From: Aegilops tauschii subsp. strangulata
Taxonomy: Eukaryota; Streptophyta; Magnoliopsida; Poales; Poaceae
DNA length: 64,000 nt
Direction of reading: 5' to 3'
NCBI RefSeq assembly: GCF_002575655.3
Contig: NC_053037.3
Span: 255,163,135-255,227,134, forward strand
Below the pieces are notes generated by a model that was not told where the DNA came from, did not search any database, and saw nothing but the letters and a program-made list of their open reading frames with translations. Numbering within the stretch: the first letter of the stretch is position 1; each line of letters opens with the position of its first letter. This document shows, piece after piece, positions 57,853 to 64,000 of the stretch. The position numbers and the translations under genes were made by a program.

Positions 57853-58929
57853 AGAATCAACATCAAGAGAAATCTATCCACGTTCCCAGCCAACTCATCG
57901 ATTTTAAGCAATTTTTCTTCAATCAAAGCATTGAAATTCTTTTGCGAATTCATAAATTCTTTAACACTAGACTCAAAATCAGAGGGCATCTTATTAAAAA
58001 ATTCCATAAGAGTTGTTGTAGGAATTACCATACTTATTAGAGGAATTACTAGGGAACGGCCTAGAATTAAAGTTTCCTCTAGGAGCGTTGTTACCAAAAT
58101 TGTTCCTACCAACAAAATTCACATCCATAGATTCATTATTATTCTCAATCAGAGTGGACAAAGGCATATCATTAGGATCAAATGAAACACTTTTATTAGA
58201 AAACAATTTCATAAGTTCATCCATCTTTCCATTCAAAACATTAATCTCTTCAATCGCATGAACCTTTTTACTAGTGGATCTTTCAGTGTGCCATTGAGAA
58301 TAATTAACCATAATATTATCTAGGAGTTTAGTAGCTTATCCTAAAGTGATTTCCATGAAAGTGCCTCCCGCGGCCGAATCTAAAAGATTTCTAGAAGCAA
58401 AATTCAATCCGACATAAAAGTTTTGTATAATCGTCCACAAATTCAAACCATGTGTAGGGCAATTACGTATCATTAATTTCATCCTCTCCCAACCTTGTGC
58501 AACATGCTCATGATCAAGTTGCTTAAAATTCATAATATCGTTCCTAAGAGAGATGATCTTAGCGGGAGGAAAATACTTAGAGATAAAAGCATCTTTGCAC
58601 TTATTCCATGAATCAATACTATTTTTAGGCAAGGAAGAGAGCCAAGTTTTAGCACGATCTCTAAGCGAAAACGGAAATAGCTTCAATTTAACAATATCAT
58701 TATCCACATCTTTCTTCTTTTGCATATCACACAAATCAACAAAGTTGTTTAGATGGGTAGCGGCATCTTCACTAGGAAGGCTAGAAAATTGATCTTTCAT
58801 GACAAGATTCAACAAAGCAGCATTAATTTCACGAGATTCAGCATCGGTAATAGGAGCAATCGGAGTGCTAATAAAATCATTGTTGTTGGTATTGGAAAAG
58901 TCACATAATTTAGTATTATCTTAAGCCAT
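57853..58929 (-). pseudogene. gag of element I, with stops and frameshifts
   Basis: The start codon is at 58929-58927, but the third codon is already TAA (58923-58921); the frame then stays open from 58920 and includes the Gag core (SSLPSEDAATHLNNFVDLCD, then KLKLFPFSLRDRAKTWLSSL) to TAA at 58336-58338. It continues in phase to 57994 (VNYSQWHTERSTSKK, then MDVNFVGRNNFGNNAPRGNF). A frameshift near 58000-58110 moves the reading to 58115-57849 (FNKMPSDFESSVKEFMNSQ), and another joins it to the protease frame. The arginine- and asparagine-rich segment may bind RNA. The gene could give only truncated products. Confidence 0.8.
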
Positions 58930-59131
58930 CGTGACGAACAATCAATCCAACACACTAGCACACAAGAGGCAAGCGAAAAGAGGCGAGCGGAAAAGAGGCG
59001 AAGAAAAGGCAAAGGTTTTTGAAAATCGTTTTAGAAGTGGGGGAGAAGAAAATGAGAGAAGAATGGAAAATAATGTAATGCGAGGGAGAAGAGTTTATGA
59101 TGGGTACTTGGTATGTCTTGACTTGAGCGTA

Positions 59132-59153
59132 GATCTCCCCGGAAACGGCGCCA
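59132..59153 (-). other. Primer binding site of element I
   Basis: The minus strand contains TGGCGCCGTTTCCGGGGAG followed by ATC, 11 bases inside the LTR end at 59165. It is intact and matches the Athila-like consensus of this group. Confidence 0.8.
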
Positions 59154-59164
59154 GAAATCCTTCT

Positions 59165-60735
59165 TGCTACCTCTTGAGCATGCGTTGGTTTTCCCTTGGA
59201 GAGGAAAGGGTGATGCAGCAAAGTAGCGTAAGTATCTCCCTCAGTTTTTGAGAACCAAGGTATCAATCCAGTAGGAGATTACACGCAAGTCACCTAGTAC
59301 CTGCAGAGACAATCAAGAACCTTGCAACCAACGCGATAAAGGGGTTGTCAATCCCTTCACAGTCACTCGCAAAAGTGAGATCTAATAAAGATAGTAAAGT
59401 AAATATTTTTGGTATTTTTGTTGTATAGATTGGAAAGTAAAGATTGCAAAATAAAATAGATAGGAAACTAGAATTATAGATCGGAAAATTATATGATGTA
59501 AAACAGACCCGGGGGCCATAGGTTTCATTAGTGTCTTCTCTCATGATAGCATGTATTACGGTGGGTGAACAAATTAATGCCGAGCAATTGATAGAAAAGC
59601 GCATAGTTATGCGAATATCTAGGCAATGATCATGAATATAGGCATCACGTCCGTGTCAAGTAGACCGAAACGATTCTGCATCTACTACTATTACTCCACA
59701 CATCGACCGCTATCCAGCATGCATCTAGAGTATTAAGTTCATAACAATAGAGTAACGCATTAAGCAAGATGACATGATGTAGAGGGATAAACTCAAGCAA
59801 TATGATATAAACCCCATCTTTTTATCCTCGATGGCAACAATACAATACGTGCCTTGCTGCCCCTATTGTCACTGGGAAAGGACACCGCAAGATAGAACCC
59901 AAAGCTAAGCACTTCTCCCATTGCAAGAAAGATCAATCTAGTAGGCCAAACTAAACCGATAATTCGAAGAGACTTGCAAAGATATCAAATCATGCATATA
60001 AGAATTCAGAGAAGAACCAAATATTATTCATAGATAATCTTGATCATAAATCCACAATTCATCGAATCTCGGTAAACACACCGCAAAAAGTATTACATCG
60101 AATAGATCTCCAAGAACATCGAGGAGAACTTTGTATTGAGAATCAAAGAGAGAGAAGAAGGCATCTAGCTAATAACTATGGACCCGAAGGTCCGTGGTAA
60201 ACTACTCACGCTTCATCGGAGAGGCCATGGTGTTGATGTAGAAGCCCTCCGTGATCGATTCCCCCTCCGGCAGGTCACCGGAAAAGGCCCCAAGATGGGA
60301 TCTCATGGGTGCAGAAGGTTGCGGCGGTGGAAAAGTGGTTCCATGGCTCTCCCTGATGTTTTTAGGGTATAAGAGTATATATAGGCGAAAGAAGTACGTT
60401 GGTGGAGCTCCGTGGGGCCCATGAGGGTGGGGGCGCGCCCTCCTGCCTCATGGCCGCCTCGCGGAGTTCCAGACTTCAACTCCAAGTCTTCTGCATTGCG
60501 TTTGTTCCAAGAAAGATCCTCGCGAAGGTTTCATTCCGTTTGGATTCCGTTTGGTATTCCTTTTCTGCAAAACACTGAAATAGGCAAAAAAACAGAAGCT
60601 GGCACTAGGCCTTCGGTTAATAGGTTAGTCCCAAAAATAATATAAAAGAGCATATTAAAGCCCATTAAACATCCAAAACAGATAATATAATAGCATGGAA
60701 CAATCAAAAATTATAGATACGTTGGAGACGTGTGA
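59165..60735 (-). repeat. 5' LTR of element I
   Basis: About 1571 bases with a TATA box at 60376-60383. A 14-base duplication (ATTCCGTTTGG twice, about 60533-60556) accounts for most of its extra length over the 3' LTR. The outer five bases are altered (TGTGA for TATCA), but the target duplication GTGGA follows directly, which fixes the boundary. Confidence 0.88.
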
Positions 60736-60740
60736 GTGGA

Positions 60741-60922
60741 GCCCGTGCGCATGGGGTCTCCAGCGACGTGACACACTTAGCCCGTGCGCATGGGGTCAGA
60801 GAGGCCCATGGACACGGGGGTCCCATGGGCACGGTGCACGCCCGTGCGCATGGGGTCTTCAGATCCGTGCATACTGGGAGGCCCGTGGGCATGGGGTTGG
60901 GGAGGACCGTGTGCACGGGGTC
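60741..60922. repeat. Cluster of five GCCCGTGCGCATGGGGTC motifs
   Basis: Copies are at 60741-60758, 60780-60797 and 60840-60857 (identical), 60881-60898 (GCCCGTGGGCATGGGGTT) and 60905-60922 (GACCGTGTGCACGGGGTC). A related CCCCGTGTGCACGAGG lies at 52459-52474, on the other side of element I, so at least six copies stood together before that insertion. The core GTGCGCAT/GTGCAC is palindromic. Confidence 0.85.
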
Positions 60923-61488
60923 GCTCGGGAGCTGCTGCCTTTTTCTTGGCGGTTCCTTCTCTGCTTCCAGGCTTCCCTCTTGGATGGTGTAGTTGTTCTC
61001 CTAAGCTTGGACTCCTCCTTGATGAACGTGTAGCTCCGCTCACACCTATGTATGCACACGAGAGAGGGGTCAAGTAGTATACCATCCTCGAAGGGTACAA
61101 GTGGACACGTGTAAAGGAGATGATTCACCTTTGTATGCATGAAGTAGATGTGGCACGTGTCACTTGCCAAACAGACTCTTGGCATGGTGATGTCCATAGG
61201 ATGCTCCGCATCATCCCCTCCCGCTTGGGAAAGATATGTCCTCAGATCAAAAACCAAATCACCATGGGAAAGAGATGGTGTCGCCGTGTAGAAGTGGACG
61301 ATCATCAAGCATTCATCATCTTGACGCTCTAAATGGGCACTCTCCAATGTCGCACCGTCTAGTGATTCCTTCAAAAGGAGCAAAGACAACAAACACTTGG
61401 AAAAACAAATGTGGTTAGCATTAGTGTGAAACCAAGCATTCAAGAGGTGATTCACCCAACAAGTGTCATCATCAAGCATAGCATATGG
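60741..61488 (-). mobile_element. Element H, right part
   Basis: This resumes element H after the GTGGA duplication. The first 180 bases hold repeated GCCCGTGCGCATGGGGTC motifs, then a GC-rich stretch and AT-richer sequence. A 213-codon minus-strand frame (61500-60859) spans it and slightly overlaps the next LTR; it starts MWVTPYAMLDDDTCWVNHLL and has no domain that I know. It has an Arg- and Pro-rich C-terminal end typical of chance frames in GC-rich DNA. A decayed retroelement frame is possible. Confidence 0.35.
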
Positions 61489-62892
61489 TGTAACCCACAA
61501 GTATAGGGGATCAGAATAGTTTACGAGGCTAGAATATTCAACTCAAATTTATTGATTTGACACAAGGGGAGCCAAAGAATATTCACAAGTATTAGTAGTT
61601 GAGTTATCAGTTCAACCACACCTGAAAGACTTAATATTTGCAGCAAAGTATTTAGTAGCAAATTAGTATGATAGTTACGGTAACAGTGACAATAGTAATA
61701 GTAGCAGTTTTGTAGTGATTGTAATAGTAGCAACGGTGAAAGTAACTTAGCAAACATCAACATGTGAAAAGCTCGTAGGCATTGGATCGGCAATGATAAT
61801 TGTGTTGGATAATATTCTTCATGTAGCAGCTATAACCTAGGGCGACAAAGAACTAGCTCCAATTCATCAATGTAATGTAGGCATGTATTCCGTATATACT
61901 CCTACGTGCTTATGGAAAAGAACTTGCATGCCATCTTTTGTCCTACCCTCCCGTGATAGCAGGGTCCATAAGAAAACTAAGGGATATTAAGGCCTCCTTT
62001 TAATAGAGAACCGGAACAAAGCATTAGCACTTAATGAATACATGAACTCCTCAAACTACGATAATCACCGGAAAGAATCCCAATTATGGTCACCTTGGGG
62101 TATACGGATCATAACTCGTAATAGGTGCATATAACTTGCAAAATAGGATCAAGAACACAAATATATTCATGAAAACATAATAGGTTCAAATGTGAAATCA
62201 TGACACTCGGGCCCAAGTGACAAGCATTAAGCATAGCAAAGTCATAGCAACATCAATCTCAGAACATAGTGGATACTAGGGATCAAGCCCGAACAAAACT
62301 AACTCGATTACATGATAAATCTCATCCAACCCATCATCGTCCAGCAAGCCTACGAAGGAATTACTCACTCCCGGCGGTGAGCATCATAAAATTGGTGATG
62401 GAGGAAGGTTGATGATGATGACGGCGTCAGATTCTGCCCTCCGGAGCCCTGAACGGACTTTAGATCAGCCCTCCCAATGAAGAACAGGAGGTGGCGGCGG
62501 CTTTGTATCGTAAAACGCAATGAATCCTTCTCCCTGAATTTTTTTCTTCGTGAATAGGTATATATGGAGTTGGAGTTAGGGTTGCCGGAGGTCCAGGGGG
62601 CCCACAAGCCTGGGAGGCGCACCCTGGGGGGTAGGCGCGCCCCCGGAGCTTGTGGCTCCTGGGTGGCCCCCCTTTGGTATCTTTTTCCGCCATTATTTTT
62701 TATATATTCCACAAAAAAATTTCCGTAAATTTTTAGGTCAATTCGAGAACTTTGATTTCGGCACAAAAATAACACCATGGCAATTCTGCTGGAAACAGCG
62801 TCAGTCCGGGTTAGTTTCATTCAAATCCTGCAAATTAGAGTCCGAAACAAGGGCAAAAGAGTTTGGAAAGTAGATACGATGGAGACGTATCA
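61489..62892 (-). mobile_element. Element J: complete LTR of the element A family
   Basis: The minus strand starts TGATACGTCTCCATCGTATC at 62892 and ends CTATACTTGTGGGTTACA at 61489, 1404 bases. It matches the split LTR of element A along its length. A TATA run lies at 62559-62565. The flanks TATGG (left) and ACTAC (right) do not match, and no primer site or polypurine tract adjoins it, so it is a lone LTR whose surroundings were rearranged. Confidence 0.85.
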
Positions 62893-63088
62893 ACTACCAA
62901 ACTACCATACTACTTTGCTATTGATCACCTTGATACATATATTAAGTCTTTCAGGTGTGGTTGAATTGACAACTCAACTGCTAATACTTGCGAATATTCT
63001 TTGGCTCCCCTTGTGTCGAATCAACAAATTTTGGTTGAATACTATACCCTCGGAAACTGTTGCGATTCCCTATACTTGTGGATTATCA
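62893..63088 (+). mobile_element. Inverted LTR tail of the same family
   Basis: Read on the plus strand, TACCATACTACTTTGCT, then CAGGTGTGGTTGAATTGACA and CTATACTTGTGGATTATCA follow the 3' end of the element A LTR (complement of 5757-5950). It is joined head-on to the start of LTR J. Only about 196 bases remain. Confidence 0.8.
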
Positions 63089-63853
63089 GAAGGTTCCATG
63101 TTTGCTGTGTTGGAGGCATGTGACAGGTATGTGGATAGCATATTCGGATCCGTTATATTTTCTGAGCAACTTTTGTATATAAATTATTTTCATCTGAGCT
63201 ACAGTTTAATTTTTATTAATTTTCAAAGTTTTATTAATATTTAGAAATTGTTTTAATTATTTAATTCAAATTTAGGTAGTGTCGATTCCTTTTATACCCG
63301 AAATGAGCCAGCCACAGTCACTGACTGGTGGGCCTAGTCAATGCTGACTATGCAACGGTCAAAGCTGACACGTGGGCCAGCAAGGTTTATTATTGAATCT
63401 AAACAGAGATGTTGATCGGCTTAATTAACGGGCGGGCCCCGCTGTTAGTGAACCAGAGGGGTTGTTCGTAGCTAATTAAAAAGGGCGGGCCTGCCTAGCA
63501 GTGGCCCAGGCAACGACTAGTGCGGCTAGGCACGCACAGCTACACACAGGGCGCTGGCGGCCACGACGAGCGTGCACAGCGCGAGGGGTAGCAGCAGGCC
63601 GCTGTGGGAAAGAGGAGGCTGTAGCCGGGGCGCGGCGACGCGCGTGCCCAAACCGGCGCAGGCCACTTGAGCGCACGATCAGGGGGGTGCGACAAGGAGT
63701 GCGGTAGGGGAGGAGACCCGGGCGAAGCGGGAGGCAGCGGCGAGCATAGGCGATCAGGCGAGCGGACGGCGCGGGCGCGGCCGGGAAGAGGCCGGCGTGG
63801 AGCGGAGTCAGGGCACAGGCAGGCATGCTCGAGTGGGGCGGTCGCGGCAGGGA
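63089..63853 (-). mobile_element. Second copy of the element C LTR GC-rich region
   Basis: From about 63600 to 63850 the sequence follows 18480-18720 in the same orientation (GTGCGACAAGGAGTGCGG, GCGAGCGGACGGC, GCGGAGTCAGGGC). The part to its left (63260-63600), including CAGCCACAGTCACTGACTGG, would be the continuation lost at 18460. The first 170 bases are AT-rich and unrecognised. Long frames on both strands here come from base composition. Confidence 0.5.
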
Positions 63854-64000
63854 TGTCGATTGAAGCTACGTCGATATTTCCCCAAAGAGGAAGGGATGAT
63901 GCAGCACAGCGGCGGTAGGTATTTCCCTCAGATATGAAACCAAGGTTATTGAACCAGTAGGAGAACCAAGCAACACAACGTAAACAGTCCCTACACACAA
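63854..64000 (-). mobile_element. Element K: edge of another Gypsy LTR, cut by the window end
   Basis: It starts TGTCGATTGAAGCTACGTCG, and AGGAAGGGATGATGCAGCAC with GTAGGTATTTCCCTCAG follows. It shares the GATGCAGCA...GTAAGTATTTCCCTCAG-type tail of the LTRs of element I, so it is most likely the 3' end of an Athila-like LTR in the minus orientation. Confidence 0.6.

Larger units (their letters stand above)
52482..60735 (-). mobile_element. Element I: WHAM-like non-autonomous Gypsy element, target duplication GTGGA
   Basis: Both LTRs are present (52482-54040 and 59165-60735), with a primer binding site at 59132-59153 and a polypurine tract at 54041-54055. GTGGA flanks the element (52477-52481 and 60736-60740). 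The last five bases at the right edge read TGTGA instead of TATCA, which hides the terminus. Between gag-protease and the 3' LTR there are 2.8 kb without genes, so the element has no reverse transcriptase or integrase of its own. It is inserted in element H. Confidence 0.85.

Noticed and set aside
60859..61500. 213-codon minus-strand ORF in element H
   Set aside because: It has no recognisable domain, the C-terminal third lies in GC-rich motif repeats, and it crosses into LTR J. It could be a decayed retroelement frame, but I cannot support a gene call.

Overview
This window is plant DNA, almost certainly from the intergenic, retrotransposon-packed part of a Triticeae genome (wheat, Aegilops, rye or barley). 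The evidence is the set of elements: a Copia element with the Angela/WIS/BARE-1 LTR hallmarks, a SIRE-lineage Copia element resembling Maximus, and several Athila-like Gypsy elements whose LTRs begin TGATACGTCTCC, resembling the Sabrina and WHAM families. Family names are recognised from memory, not by search. I see no host protein-coding gene, no rRNA or tRNA gene that I would defend, and nothing prokaryotic. Every substantial ORF belongs to a transposable element, and all but a few are broken.

Layout. A = Gypsy element on the minus strand, 1-6828 and 18200-18459: gag, protease and an extra ORF, no reverse transcriptase; its 5' LTR is split by B. B = Angela-like Copia, minus strand, 6829-18199, arranged LTR-internal-LTR-truncated internal. 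C = old non-coding (LARD-like) Gypsy element, minus strand, 18460-19600, 24831-25205 and 25206-29803. D = 5.2-kb solo LTR inside C (19601-24830, target duplication ACTAA), itself holding several odd repeats. E = Sabrina-like element, plus strand, 29804-30757, 32428-33866 and 52069-52257. F = minus-strand solo LTR of the same group inside the LTR of E (30758-32422, target duplication AATAT). G = Maximus-like Copia, plus strand, 33867-52063 (target duplication CTCCC), with a seven-copy 640-bp tandem array inside pol, a large third ORF, and a rearranged 3' end. H = unidentified LTR sequence, 52258-52481 and 60741-61488. I = WHAM-like Gypsy, minus strand, 52482-60735 (target duplication GTGGA), gag and protease only, inserted in H. 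J = LTR like that of A (61489-62892) abutting an inverted LTR tail of the same family (62893-63088). 63089-63853 resembles the LTR of C, and K (63854-64000) is the start of another LTR that leaves the window.

How it fits together. Clean target-site duplications and interrupted LTRs give a nesting order: D and A went into C; B went into A; E went into the internal part of C; F and G went into E; I went into H. After insertion, recombination reshaped the nest: solo LTRs (D, F), an unequal crossover inside the LTRs of B, a duplicated host segment next to the 3' LTR of G, and amplification of a 640-bp piece of the pol gene of G into what looks like a newborn satellite. That array is the most unusual feature of the window.
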